64,000 nt of DNA from Gimesia aquarii (GCF_007748195.1 NZ_CP037920.1:6043800-6107799), one strand, 5' to 3'; numbered from the stretch's first letter, positions 46,132-55,037 are shown. Notes: generated from the sequence alone by a model not told the origin. Program-made: numbers and translations.

Positions 46132-46321
46132 AGATATTTCATCGACCTTGAAAGAAAGGTACTGATTGAAATTTCGGCTTGTACCACACCCCCTACAAGA
46201 GCTGTGGCAGCTTGAATGCAAATAGCTTGCCTCTTGAGCAGAATTCGGTGGCTTGAGAGCATTGTAAAAGAAATCGGTCTCGATAAAAATGAATCCACCT
46301 CTTAAGAGAAATGTTTAATGA

Positions 46322-46353
46322 GGCAAGATTCGATTTTCTGTACTTGCCCATTT
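46322..46353 (+). terminator. Terminator-like hairpin before the radical SAM operon
   Basis: GGCAAG (46322-46327) pairs with CTTGCC (46343-46348); the loop reads TCGATTTTCTG and a T run follows. The same loop sequence recurs in hairpins near 57756 and 58280. It would insulate the operon from upstream transcription. Confidence 0.5.
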
Positions 46354-46425
46354 TTGTTCTCTCTAGATTCAGAATCTCATATAGAGAACCATATTTTTGG
46401 TAATCCAGAATTAATAAACAACCGC

Positions 46426-46454
46426 TTGACTTAGTGTATTATACACACTATTAT
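46426..46454 (+). promoter_or_regulatory. Sigma70-type promoter with palindrome in the spacer
   Basis: TTGACT (46426-46431), a 17-base spacer and TATTAT (46449-46454), about 58 bases before the radical SAM start. The spacer holds GTGTA-TTA-TACAC (46434-46446), extended as TAGTGT...ACACTA (46432-46450), a likely operator for a dimeric repressor. No regulator gene is adjacent. Confidence 0.65.
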
Positions 46455-46511
46455 ATTTGCAATTCTTAATGTGTCTTAAAAGATCTTGGTGAGTCAAGCT
46501 GGAATAGTAAA

Positions 46512-47882
46512 ATGGATACATTTGATTTGAAAAATAGAAAAAGCACTACAAAACCATCGAGTACTAGTGTTGTCTCACGGTTTCATGTAACCGTACTCTC
46601 TAATTTTGCACGTGGTTACGATAAATATAGCCAAGAATATTCTAAGTCACGTATCGCTGAGAGTACGTTTCGAGACAAGTTCCATTTGCTTGAATTCGAT
46701 GACTTATCAATTGGAATTGAGAAAAACTACAAGCTGTTGGCAAAACTCGATTTGCCGAATAATGAACTGGTTGTCATGGAGACAAGAGTCTTAGAGGAGG
46801 AATTGTTCGTCACTGAACTTACAGGTCTGGGACAATATGTCAAAAATAGCGGCATTCGCATCCATCGTGTGTATCTCCTTAATGAAGATGGCTCACTGAG
46901 AGAATTCTCAGTAGAGGAGTTGATGGCACGTTCATTGATGGTGCTTCAAAACGAACTGATGACCTATAATCAACTCACACCAAGGTCAATTTCTGTGCTA
47001 CCCGTTGCAATTGGATGCCAGGCGAAATGTTCCTTTTGTTTTTCCAAGTCGTCAGCATCCGTTGATCAAGATCTTGGAGTGTTGTCTTTGGAACATATCG
47101 AACTCCTGTTTGAAAGAGCTAAAAGACGTGGTGCAGGTCGGGCAGTCATTACTGGCGGAGGAGAACCTACGCTCTACCCTCGCAGGAAATTATTAGATCT
47201 CATCCGACTTGCGTCTCAATATTTTCCTGAGAAAATCGTTCTGATTACCAATGGTTATGTCTTAACTGAATTACCGTTTGTTGAGCGCTTACATTTTCTT
47301 GAAGAGCTTCAGTCTGCTGGTCTGACCACACTCGCAGTTTCCCATCATCACTGGAATCCCGAAACCAATCGTCAAATCATGAATCTGGATATCGATGTTT
47401 CAGGGATTACAGATGTTATAAGTACATTCAAAGATCGCTTTCCGACACTTTCGATACGGTTGATCTGTGTTTTGCAGAAAGGGGGAATTGATAACCTTGT
47501 TTCGATCCAACGTTATGTTGACTGGGCAGCTTCATTGAATGTGCAGGAAATCTGTTTTAAAGAATTGTATGTTTCAACCAGTGTCGAGTCAGTATATTAT
47601 TCTAAGCCAGCTAACGATTGGAGCGAAGCACATCAAATATCCTTGAGCCTTCTTTTGGAGTACCTGCAATCTGAAAATTGGAATCGGATAGAAAAATTGC
47701 CGTGGGGGTCGCCGATTTATAAACGTACCATCAAGGGAGTTCCAATGAAAATAGCCGCATATACTGAACCAAGTTTGCTTTGGGAACGAAGTAATGGTCT
47801 CTGTCGAAGCTGGAACATTATGGCCGATGGTCGCTGTTTGACTTCATTAGAAGATCGTAGAAGTGAAGTGCTGTTGCCGTGA
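46512..47882 (+). CDS. Radical SAM enzyme of unknown specificity
   Basis: A 456-residue protein. The first 150 residues form an unrecognised domain. The radical SAM core begins VLPVAIGCQAKCSFCF, with the [4Fe-4S] cluster cysteines at 169, 173 and 176 in C-x3-C-x2-C, then VITGGGEPTLYP (G215-), which is the GGE motif for SAM binding, and LITNGYVLTE. Two further cysteines lie near the C-terminus (431 and 442, CRSWN and GRCLTSL), too few for a standard SPASM domain but possible ligands of a second cluster. Its stop overlaps the next start by four bases. It is the first gene of a three-gene operon. Confidence 0.85.
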   Translation: MDTFDLKNRKSTTKPSSTSVVSRFHVTVLSNFARGYDKYSQEYSKSRIAESTFRDKFHLLEFDDLSIGIEKNYKLLAKLDLPNNELVVMETRVLEEELFVTELTGLGQYVKNSGIRIHRVYLLNEDGSLREFSVEELMARSLMVLQNELMTYNQLTPRSISVLPVAIGCQAKCSFCFSKSSASVDQDLGVLSLEHIELLFERAKRRGAGRAVITGGGEPTLYPRRKLLDLIRLASQYFPEKIVLITNGYVLTELPFVERLHFLEELQSAGLTTLAVSHHHWNPETNRQIMNLDIDVSGITDVISTFKDRFPTLSIRLICVLQKGGIDNLVSIQRYVDWAASLNVQEICFKELYVSTSVESVYYSKPANDWSEAHQISLSLLLEYLQSENWNRIEKLPWGSPIYKRTIKGVPMKIAAYTEPSLLWERSNGLCRSWNIMADGRCLTSLEDRRSEVLLP

Positions 47883-48850
47883 ATTACCAAGAATACAGGG
47901 CAGCTAAGGAGTCGTTTCTTGAATCTAATCCTCTGCGCCTTGATTGTATGAACACTCAGAAAGCGCTAAGCGAATTTGTACCTCTGGCTATCACGCCTCG
48001 AAAAGAATATACCTTTACCGAAGCAATTTCAGCATGGCAGAACGCCACAAGATTGAATCTTGAGAATAGGCAAGTGATCACAGATTGCGGTATTCGCAGC
48101 CTTCTCTCGAATCTGTTTGAGATGTTTAAACTCAATCAAATGACAATCATCTTGCCTAAGGATGTTTACCCAGTTTACGCTCAACTGTTAAAGGAATACC
48201 CTTATCAGCAATACCAAACGATTCCTGATTTGAACCTAGAATTTTTAGATGAAAGAAATGATCAAACAGCTGCCATGCTACTCACGTTACCGTTGATGCC
48301 ATTGGGACGTTATCTTAAGAGGAAAGAAGTCAGTACTATCATGAACTGGTTAGCCACTGATCAATCACGATTGTTGATTATTGATGCGGCATATGCCTTT
48401 GAAAAAGATTATCGGATCTATGAGCAATTCATACGTACCGATCAGTGTATATGTCTCTTTTCGTTATCAAAGCCTTGGCTGATGCCGAGCCAGTTTGGGA
48501 TGGCAGTTGGAGCAAACAAATTAATCGAACTGTATTTTCAACAACAAATCGAATTGACTACTGATTGGGTAGGGACATTCTGTGAACACCTAGCCTTACC
48601 TCAAAAACTGCAATCTGTATTTTTTGCTGAGTGGAATCGGTTGAGTGCATCTATTAATGCCTTTCAACCTAATTGGCAACCACCAGAAGTAGGATATTTT
48701 TCAACAGTCAATTTTACCTTTGATCAATTATTGAAGGAATATAACGTACTTGGTGTACCCGCGAGTGTTTTTGGCTCTGATTGTTCTGATGTTACTGTAA
48801 TCTCGTGTCTCTTTGATATTCAATCAATGTTGATGGAATTCTTTAAATGA
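47879..48850 (+). CDS. Fold-type-I PLP enzyme, atypical aminotransferase-like
   Basis: A 323-residue protein, short for the class I/II aminotransferase family. It keeps the PLP-pyridine Asp169 in LLIIDAAYAFE and the Schiff-base Lys198 in FSLSKPWLMPS, and the strand pattern around IILPKDVYPVYAQLLKEYP. The usual N-P-x-N-P-T-G is LPLMPLG, and the Arg that normally follows the Lys loop (x-R-x-G) is Gln in SQFGMAVG; the C-terminal carboxylate-binding Arg is also not evident. It may act on an unusual amine or as a decarboxylase/lyase. The GTG start overlaps the upstream stop by four bases. Confidence 0.8.
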   Translation: MNYQEYRAAKESFLESNPLRLDCMNTQKALSEFVPLAITPRKEYTFTEAISAWQNATRLNLENRQVITDCGIRSLLSNLFEMFKLNQMTIILPKDVYPVYAQLLKEYPYQQYQTIPDLNLEFLDERNDQTAAMLLTLPLMPLGRYLKRKEVSTIMNWLATDQSRLLIIDAAYAFEKDYRIYEQFIRTDQCICLFSLSKPWLMPSQFGMAVGANKLIELYFQQQIELTTDWVGTFCEHLALPQKLQSVFFAEWNRLSASINAFQPNWQPPEVGYFSTVNFTFDQLLKEYNVLGVPASVFGSDCSDVTVISCLFDIQSMLMEFFK

Positions 48851-49617
48851 ATCGTGCTCTAGAAAATTGTTTACGCATCTATGAGGATGCAAATTTTTAT
48901 GACGAGGAGTTCCGCAATAGACAATTCGATATCTCTTTTTTTGTGGAAACTGCACAACAAATCGGATCACCCGTACTTGAATTAGGATGTGGGTCTGGCA
49001 GAATCGGAATTCCTATTGCAAATGCGAGCATTGAAATTGATGGAATTGATATCTCTCAACCTATGATCAATAATGGCAGATTACAAGCTAGGGAATCGGC
49101 ATGTAATAATATGCAGTTTCACTTGGGCAATTTTAGCAATTTTGACTTGAACAAATCTTACAAATTGATTTTTTGTGCTACGAATGCGTTTCAGCACCTT
49201 TGGGATGATGAGCAAATCAGCAGCTGTTTTGAGTCTGTTCGAAGAAACTTAGCACCTACGGGAATTTTTCTCATAGACATCTTCAATCCGGATTCGAATA
49301 AATTGTTACGAACTTGGGAACAAGTTTATGTTTTTAAAGAAATGAATACTCGAGAACATGGGACTTTAGTTGTATCTGCCCGCAGTGAATTTGATCCGAC
49401 AAATCAAATTCTTCGTTTTCAATTGGATTATCGACGTAAATTAGATGATGCACAAATCAAAGTCAAAGATATTGAAATGAAGTGCCTCTTTCCGGACGAT
49501 ATTTCCCAATTTTGTACGAAGCATGGATTCAAGATAATTGAAAAGTACGGAAATTACGACCGAACACCGATGACTCCCAACTCTCCTAAGCAAATCATTT
49601 TTTGCACACCACATTAG
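48847..49617 (+). CDS. Class I SAM methyltransferase of the radical SAM operon
   Basis: A 256-residue methyltransferase with motif I in PVLELGCGSGRIGIPIA, an acidic residue after beta-2 in IDGIDISQPMI, and the FCATNAFQHLWDDEQ and LAPTGIFLIDIF blocks of later motifs. It is of the small-molecule type. Its ATG overlaps the stop of the PLP gene (ATGA), the second such overlap in this operon. With the radical SAM and PLP enzymes it suggests a three-step modification of one substrate, order unknown. Confidence 0.85.
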   Translation: MNRALENCLRIYEDANFYDEEFRNRQFDISFFVETAQQIGSPVLELGCGSGRIGIPIANASIEIDGIDISQPMINNGRLQARESACNNMQFHLGNFSNFDLNKSYKLIFCATNAFQHLWDDEQISSCFESVRRNLAPTGIFLIDIFNPDSNKLLRTWEQVYVFKEMNTREHGTLVVSARSEFDPTNQILRFQLDYRRKLDDAQIKVKDIEMKCLFPDDISQFCTKHGFKIIEKYGNYDRTPMTPNSPKQIIFCTPH

Positions 49618-49661
49618 ATTAACATCCTTTTTCTAAGATTCTTTACACTGGGACAAGGCAC

Positions 49662-51179
49662 ATGAATGAATTTGAACATAATAAAGACCCTGCTCTAGAT
49701 ATAAATGCCCCCCTTATGATCTACCGAATTCTGATCGTCGTGTTAGTTCTTCCTGCGGCAGCTATGGCACAACCGAATCAGCCAAACGTGTTTCGTGCTG
49801 GCGCAGCGACGAGTAATATTACACCCTTTCTGGGAACCGACCTGATTGGTGGCTTTCACCCTCGTGGCTCAGTTCATATCCATGATGAACTGCATGCGCG
49901 GTGCCTTGTCCTTGATGATGGGAAGACACAACTGGCGATAGTCATCATTGATAATGTCAAATTTCCCACCGAACTCCACAACCCGACGAAGAAACGCATC
50001 CAGCAGACAACGGGCCTCGCTCCCGAAAATGTGTTGATTGCGGCCACACATACGCACTCAGCACCGAGCCTGCGGGGGACCAGCTATCTCAAGCTCAACG
50101 AACCACTGGATGACTACCAGAAATTTGTCATTCGCCGCATTACAGATGGTGTGCAGCGGGCGTTTCATAATCTGGAACCGGCCCGCATCGGCTGGGGCAA
50201 AGGGAAAGTGCCTCAGCATGTGTTTAACCGCCGCTGGCTTCTGAAAGATCGGCAGACGGGTTCCAGTCCGTTTGGTGAGGTAGAGCTTGCTGTCATGAAT
50301 CCCGGCGGCTATCTGAAAGTCCTCGACAAGCCAGCGGGCCCTGTCAATCCCACAGTCTATGTGCTGTCTGTTGAATCAACTTCGGGTCGTCCGATTACCC
50401 TCCTGGCCAACTACTGGCTCCACTATGTCGGTGGCGTCGGCAAGGGGCATATTTCAGCGGATTACTTTGGCATGTTTGCCCGACAGCTCGCGCAGCTGCA
50501 TTCAGAACCAAATCAAGATCCCCCGTTTGTCGGCATCCTCAGCAATGGTGCCAGCGGCGATGTGAATAATAATGACTATGCAAATTACAACAAGCCTGGC
50601 CGTAAACGCTACGCGCGTTATGAAAAAATGCGCGAGGTAGCAAACGACGTCGCCCGGGAAGTGCTTCGCGTCGAAAAATCCATTTCATATCAGAACTGGG
50701 TTCCCTTAGATGCGGCCGCAGAGAGGGTGACTCTGAAGCGTCGCCGTCCCACAGAGGCGCAGGTGCGGCGCGCAAAGGAATTGCTCAAGAAGGCCACTCC
50801 TGAAGCCCAACAGGATCGTCAGTTCTCACGACGCGTTACCTTTGCCCGCCGGGCCATTGAAGCCTCAGAATGGCCGGAAACGGAAGACGCTTTCGTCCAG
50901 GTTTTACGCATTGGTGATCTGTGCCTGGCCGCACTCCCCTTTGAAGTGTTTGTCGAAATCGGTTTTGACATTCAAAAGCAAAGCCCCTTCAAAGAGACAT
51001 TCGTATTTGGCCTCGCCAACGGAGATCTCGGCTATTTACCATCGCCGCGCCAGCATGAACTGGGCGGATATGAAACGTGGCTCACCGTCTCACACGCCGA
51101 GGTCGGTGCCTCACCGAAACTGGTCAAGAAGCTGATCGAACTATCGCGTCGCATTCATCCTGATTCAATGAAGAAGTAG
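49662..51179 (+). CDS. Secreted neutral/alkaline ceramidase-like protein
   Basis: A 505-residue protein of the neutral/alkaline non-lysosomal ceramidase N-terminal domain family. Motifs: RAGAATSNITPFLGTDLIGG, HIHDELHARCLVLDDG, VLIAATHTHSAPSLRG with zinc-ligand His residues, and LSNGASGDVNNNDY. The family cleaves ceramide amide bonds in some members; planctomycete copies are numerous and mostly untested. A signal peptide (IYRILIVVLVLPAAAMA) begins at an in-frame ATG at 49716, an alternative start; the ATG at 49662 has AAGG upstream. It lies 44 bases after the radical SAM operon but differs in composition. Confidence 0.85.
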   Translation: MNEFEHNKDPALDINAPLMIYRILIVVLVLPAAAMAQPNQPNVFRAGAATSNITPFLGTDLIGGFHPRGSVHIHDELHARCLVLDDGKTQLAIVIIDNVKFPTELHNPTKKRIQQTTGLAPENVLIAATHTHSAPSLRGTSYLKLNEPLDDYQKFVIRRITDGVQRAFHNLEPARIGWGKGKVPQHVFNRRWLLKDRQTGSSPFGEVELAVMNPGGYLKVLDKPAGPVNPTVYVLSVESTSGRPITLLANYWLHYVGGVGKGHISADYFGMFARQLAQLHSEPNQDPPFVGILSNGASGDVNNNDYANYNKPGRKRYARYEKMREVANDVAREVLRVEKSISYQNWVPLDAAAERVTLKRRRPTEAQVRRAKELLKKATPEAQQDRQFSRRVTFARRAIEASEWPETEDAFVQVLRIGDLCLAALPFEVFVEIGFDIQKQSPFKETFVFGLANGDLGYLPSPRQHELGGYETWLTVSHAEVGASPKLVKKLIELSRRIHPDSMKK

Positions 51180-51203
51180 TGTTCTAAAAGTAGTGTTGTT
51201 TCT

Positions 51204-51292
51204 GCCTGCGGAGTACCACTATATCAAACTCAATGAATGGCTCGACGACTACCGTAATTTGTCATTCGACGGCCTAAGATCAGGTGCGCAAT
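51204..51292 (+). pseudogene. Remnant of a second ceramidase-like gene
   Basis: About 90 bases match 50069-50158 inside the intact ceramidase gene, with small gaps that break the frame. Translated fragments read YIKLNEWLDDYR against YLKLNEPLDDYQ, then LSFDG. The rest of the copy is gone. It lies 25 bases after the intact gene's stop. Confidence 0.65.
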
Positions 51293-51441
51293 CTGTGGAC
51301 ACAGTTGCAGTCGCAATACGAGGCAGATACACTCTACACGACCTTAAGTGAATGACTGTGCCTTGGGTCTTCATTCTCAGCACGTCAGAAAGTACCCTCG
51401 ATTTCGTGCACGCGTTGCCCGCTACGAAACAGGAGTCGACG

Positions 51442-52122
51442 ATGATCCAAAACGAGATCGACGAAGCTGCTCAAGAAACTCTCAAAATCTTTCGGGAATC
51501 GGGAGCCATCGTTGAGAATGTGCATATCGTGCACATCTCGGGGCTGCATTTTCCGATGACGATTAACAAAGACGCCATCTTTCCCCATCTCGACCGTATC
51601 CAGCGACTGACACACCTGCTGGCAAAGAGGCTCGAGAATCACTCCATCGAGATCGTTTGTGGACCTGCGATGGGCGGACTGATCGTCGGTGAATGGTTGG
51701 CGCATGAGCTTGGGGCAAAGTGCGTCTTTGCGGAACACGACCCGAATCCGCAACCCGGTGAGATACGTGGCCGCTTCGTGCTCCGCCGCGGCTATGACCA
51801 ACTCGTGGCGAATCGTAAAGTGCTGGTTGTCGATGACATCGTGAACACCGGACATTCGATTCGACAAACGATTGACGCCGTTCGCGCTGCTGGTGGCCAG
51901 GTTGTGGCACTGGCGTCTTTGCTCTTCGTGGGTAAGTATGACGCCCAGGAGGTCCATGGAGTGGACGATTACTTCTATCTCCTCCAATATGACGTGCCAT
52001 CGGGATGGCCAGCGGAGCAGTGTCCTTTGTGCCGCGATGGAGTTCCCATCGATACTCGTTACGGTCACGGCAAGGAGTTCCTAGCGAGCCAAAAAACCAG
52101 CGACGACGAAGGGAATGCGTGA
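51442..52122 (+). CDS. Orotate phosphoribosyltransferase-like protein
   Basis: A 226-residue type I phosphoribosyltransferase. The PRPP-binding loop is VLVVDDIVNTGHSIRQT (D131-D132 to G137), with the GPAMGGLIVGEWLAHELG loop before it and a C-terminal C-P-L-C that may bind a metal. This fits OPRT-type enzymes, which make orotidine 5'-phosphate, although salvage specificity is possible and a housekeeping pyrE may lie elsewhere. The ATG at 51442 has AGGAG upstream (51431-51435) and is preferred to 51352. Confidence 0.8.
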   Translation: MIQNEIDEAAQETLKIFRESGAIVENVHIVHISGLHFPMTINKDAIFPHLDRIQRLTHLLAKRLENHSIEIVCGPAMGGLIVGEWLAHELGAKCVFAEHDPNPQPGEIRGRFVLRRGYDQLVANRKVLVVDDIVNTGHSIRQTIDAVRAAGGQVVALASLLFVGKYDAQEVHGVDDYFYLLQYDVPSGWPAEQCPLCRDGVPIDTRYGHGKEFLASQKTSDDEGNA

Positions 52123-52497
52123 CAACTGGGACAACTACAGGGGATGCTTAAGGAGCCAGCACTCCATTTTCCTGGCTCTGCACTACCCTTTTTCTGTCAC
52201 CGGAAAATGAAATTCTTTTTTTTCATGATTCCTTGTGTAAAACATCTTGATTTATTTTTGCGACTTGATATCATAAGTGAAATTGAGACTCAGTCTCAAA
52301 TAAATTGCCCCATTTTGCCCTATACATAGCTTTTTTTAGTCTGTGGATGGGTAATCAAACCTGGTTTTTTAGACCGGAATAGCCCGCAAAAGGTATTTGT
52401 GTTGCCGCCAATAGTTGAAGTGAGAAACAGAATTCATCTGCTCCCTTTCACTACAACCACTGCTACAACCTCTCCTCAGTAGCCAGCCATTCATCCG
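52123..52497. other. Intergenic region, nothing firm
   Basis: About 375 bases before the DUF1559 gene. AT-rich, with no convincing promoter, RNA gene or open frame. Confidence 0.4.
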
Positions 52498-52569
52498 GTG
52501 AGTTTCACTCCCAAGAGGGATGTGATTTCTGTCACTTTGTCTGGTTTCTTAATGAAGGAGATACCCACC

Positions 52570-53550
52570 ATGTTGTCACGTAGAACGCGTCTGGATCGTT
52601 CCACAGCACACAAGCGGTCCGCTTTTACCCTCATCGAATTACTCGTTGTAATTGCGATTATTGCAATTCTGATTGCCCTGCTCTTACCGGCAGTCCAACA
52701 GGCGCGTGAAGCCGCCCGACGGAGTTCGTGTAAGAATAACCTGAAACAGATTGCTCTGGCGACGCATAATTTTCACGATACATTTCGCGAGTTTCCTTAT
52801 GCAACTTCAGATTATGAGGTAACCGAAGATCTCTCAGATCCATCGAATCTTCCCTCAACAACCTGGGTCACAGGACATATTCAAATTATGCCGTTCCTGG
52901 AACAGGATGCCATTGCCTCTCGCTGGGATCCGGAAGAGAGACGTAACAGTACTGTTGACACAGATGGCGATGGCTTTACCAACGCGATGCTGGTGCAGAT
53001 GATTGTCCCCACTTTTCTCTGCCCTTCGATGCCGATGCCTGCTCCCCTCACAGAAAACCGTGCTCCCTGTAGCTATATCTTTTCAGCGGGAACTCCGGAA
53101 ACGACTCTTTTGCATTACGCAACTTACTATGGAGTACCTGAACCTGCATTTGATGGCGCGATTGTCCCACGAATTTTGAATCCTAATAGTTCAACGAGTC
53201 CCAGTTATGAAAAAAAGACCAGAATGCGTGACATCACTGATGGAACAACAAATACATTCTTAATGGGAGAAACCGACTTTTCACCAACAGGATCACCCTC
53301 AACTGGCACATCAGTTGTCGGTAGTGTCTGGGCATTTGGCTATGCGGGTTATACCTGGGGTACAACCCACCATCCGCCCAACCGGCACAACGGTACGACT
53401 AGTTATGGGTCATTCCGCAGTTTGCATCCAGGCGGAACTCACTTTGCGATGGTAGATGGCTCAGTTCACTTTATCTCTGAGAACATCAACATGGATCTGT
53501 ATCGCGCACTTTCTACTCGTGCTGGCGGAGAAATCGTTGAGTTTCCTTAG
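52570..53550 (+). CDS. DUF1559 prepilin-like protein (H-X9-DG type)
   Basis: A 326-residue protein with a type IV prepilin-like N-terminus, [19 protein letters not shown], then [27 protein letters not shown], and the C-terminal [17 protein letters not shown] block (H-X9-DG) that defines the family. Planctomycetes carry many copies, thought to be pseudopilins or surface proteins processed by a prepilin peptidase. The ATG at 52570 has AAGGAGA at 52555-52561. The next gene is a lipoprotein after a hairpin, a pairing seen often in this phylum. Confidence 0.95.
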   Translation: MLSRRTRLDRSTAHKRSAFTLIELLVVIAIIAILIALLLPAVQQAREAARRSSCKNNLKQIALATHNFHDTFREFPYATSDYEVTEDLSDPSNLPSTTWVTGHIQIMPFLEQDAIASRWDPEERRNSTVDTDGDGFTNAMLVQMIVPTFLCPSMPMPAPLTENRAPCSYIFSAGTPETTLLHYATYYGVPEPAFDGAIVPRILNPNSSTSPSYEKKTRMRDITDGTTNTFLMGETDFSPTGSPSTGTSVVGSVWAFGYAGYTWGTTHHPPNRHNGTTSYGSFRSLHPGGTHFAMVDGSVHFISENINMDLYRALSTRAGGEIVEFP

Positions 53551-53569
53551 ACCATTTAATGTTTAAAAC

Positions 53570-53612
53570 CACGCGGTCATCCACTTTTCCGAGCTATCGG
53601 ATCGACCGCGTG
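53570..53612 (+). terminator. Perfect 9-bp hairpin between DUF1559 and lipoprotein genes
   Basis: CACGCGGTC (53570-53578) and GACCGCGTG (53604-53612) pair perfectly with a 25-base loop that can extend by ATC/GAT. No T run follows, so it could be a processing or attenuation element that separates expression of the DUF1559 gene from the downstream lipoprotein, not a classic terminator. Confidence 0.6.
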
Positions 53613-53644
53613 ACTCTCTATCAATGATGCTTCTGGAGTAAGTC

Positions 53645-53944
53645 ATGTTTCGCGTATTGTGCATGTTATTAATGCTTTTCCCAATAATGCTATCCGTTTA
53701 TAGCTGCTCTTCCGGTTCTGATATTGAAATCGGAAAGCCAACAGAAATTTCCGAACCAGTTCCCCTCTCACTTGAGGAGTGGAATGCAATAACGAATGCA
53801 ACGGAAAAGTATGACGTCGACACACTCGAACGTTTAAGAAAAAGTGACCCTGCTTTGAAAAGTGAAAAAGCCTGGAAAAAATTCATGGGTGAGGTAGTAG
53901 GACCTCAAATGGCTAAAGACAAACCGATAAAGGAGCCAATCTAG
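53645..53944 (+). CDS. Small lipoprotein behind DUF1559
   Basis: A 99-residue protein with a lipoprotein signal (hydrophobic run followed by VYS-C at residue 21) and a short acidic, helical mature part of about 78 residues (LSLEEWNAITNATEKYDVDT). No family name known to me. TCTGGAG precedes the start at a proper distance. The next gene begins directly at the base after this stop, so it heads a small operon. Confidence 0.7.
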   Translation: MFRVLCMLLMLFPIMLSVYSCSSGSDIEIGKPTEISEPVPLSLEEWNAITNATEKYDVDTLERLRKSDPALKSEKAWKKFMGEVVGPQMAKDKPIKEPI

Positions 53945-54712
53945 ATGCATGTACTTGAAAGTGAGTTGCAGAACCTGACTTTTTTTTATGAGGCAAAGCG
54001 TTGGGAAGAAGGGCTCTATTTAACTCAAACCCTTTTGCAAGAATATCCCGACGATGGTCGAATCTGGGAATTCAGCGGTTTAATCTGCCGGGAATTCAAT
54101 TGCTTTCAAGGTGCCCTGCATGCCTTCGAAACAGCTAATACCTTAATCCCACTTTCAGAGAATGCACAAATTGCATTAGCCGACTGCTACATCCATTCCG
54201 AAAAACAGGAGTTAGCTCTTGAGATCTTTAAGTACTTGTTCCAAAAAAATGGCATTCAACCTTCGTTGCTTGCTTTAGTGAAGAGCCGTTTAAAACTTCT
54301 GCATGAATCGGGAACAAAAATGAACGACGTCGTTTCCGTCATGGAAAATTCAGAAATCACAGCGGAACAACACTATAACCTGGCTTTCTATATGGGAAAT
54401 ACAGGCTACCCGGTAAAAATCATCGAGCAGGAAATCAAAAAAGCCATTCAGCTGGCACCAGATCATCTCGAATACCGAGTTGGGCTGGCTGGATTTTTGA
54501 GTCAGGTAGATCGAGCCAAAGAAGGCTATCAATATGTGGCACAACTCACATCGGAATACATTTCTGAGCTGACTTGTGAGTGTTGTTTAAAACGACTCGT
54601 TAACGTTTATATTGCTGCAAACGATCAGCAGAAAGCAGCTAGCTGTCTCGACAGGTTAAAAGAAATCAAAAGTGAAATAAGAAAAGAAAGTTTGAGTCAA
54701 GATGGCCATTGA
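53945..54712 (+). CDS. TPR-like repeat protein
   Basis: A 255-residue cytoplasmic helical protein with about five tetratricopeptide-like helix pairs (RWEEGLYLTQTLLQEYPDDG, CFQGALHAFETANTLIP, KQELALEIFKYLFQ, and others to the C-terminus). TPRs mediate protein contacts; the partner is unknown. The start follows the lipoprotein stop without a gap, and the 3' end overlaps the next gene by 11 bases, so the three are translated together. No signal peptide. Confidence 0.75.
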   Translation: MHVLESELQNLTFFYEAKRWEEGLYLTQTLLQEYPDDGRIWEFSGLICREFNCFQGALHAFETANTLIPLSENAQIALADCYIHSEKQELALEIFKYLFQKNGIQPSLLALVKSRLKLLHESGTKMNDVVSVMENSEITAEQHYNLAFYMGNTGYPVKIIEQEIKKAIQLAPDHLEYRVGLAGFLSQVDRAKEGYQYVAQLTSEYISELTCECCLKRLVNVYIAANDQQKAASCLDRLKEIKSEIRKESLSQDGH

Positions 54713-54956
54713 GTCACATTTATTATCAGTACCAATCAGAAGCAAATATTACGTCACACTCCAGGCGGCTGCAAAAGGTTTCGATCAATATCAAGGTAAA
54801 GTTGGCATCATTCGTTCGGTCCGTGCTGATGGATTTCTTGAAGTCGACTTTTCCTGTTCTGGTGGCACTGAATCAGTTCATTTGGATTCTTATCTCATGG
54901 AAGAGTATGCTCCTCCCATGGATGGGGGGAAAGAATCCCTGAATTTTCACTGTTAA
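54702..54956 (+). CDS. Small protein overlapping the TPR gene
   Basis: An 84-residue protein starting inside the TPR gene (11-base overlap). The centre, YQGKVGIIRSVRADGFLEVDFSC, looks like a small beta-barrel (SH3- or KOW-like) fold. Overlap and the lack of other starts make coupled translation likely. Function unknown. Confidence 0.5.
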   Translation: MAIESHLLSVPIRSKYYVTLQAAAKGFDQYQGKVGIIRSVRADGFLEVDFSCSGGTESVHLDSYLMEEYAPPMDGGKESLNFHC

Positions 54957-55037
54957 AACAATCGACAGGAATCAATAGTTATTCTCAATGCATGCTTCAT
55001 TAAGAACAATTTCAAGTCAGTTAAAAAGGTATGTCCA

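Larger units (their letters stand above)
46132..46511. other. Intergenic region holding a hairpin and a promoter
   Basis: About 380 AT-rich bases. No precursor-peptide-like open frame was found on the plus strand. It contains a terminator-like hairpin (46322-46353) and a strong promoter (46426-46454), both described separately. Confidence 0.6.

Noticed and set aside
46132..46511. Search for a RiPP precursor peptide upstream of the radical SAM gene
   Set aside because: Only a nine-residue frame was found on the plus strand, with no core-peptide features.
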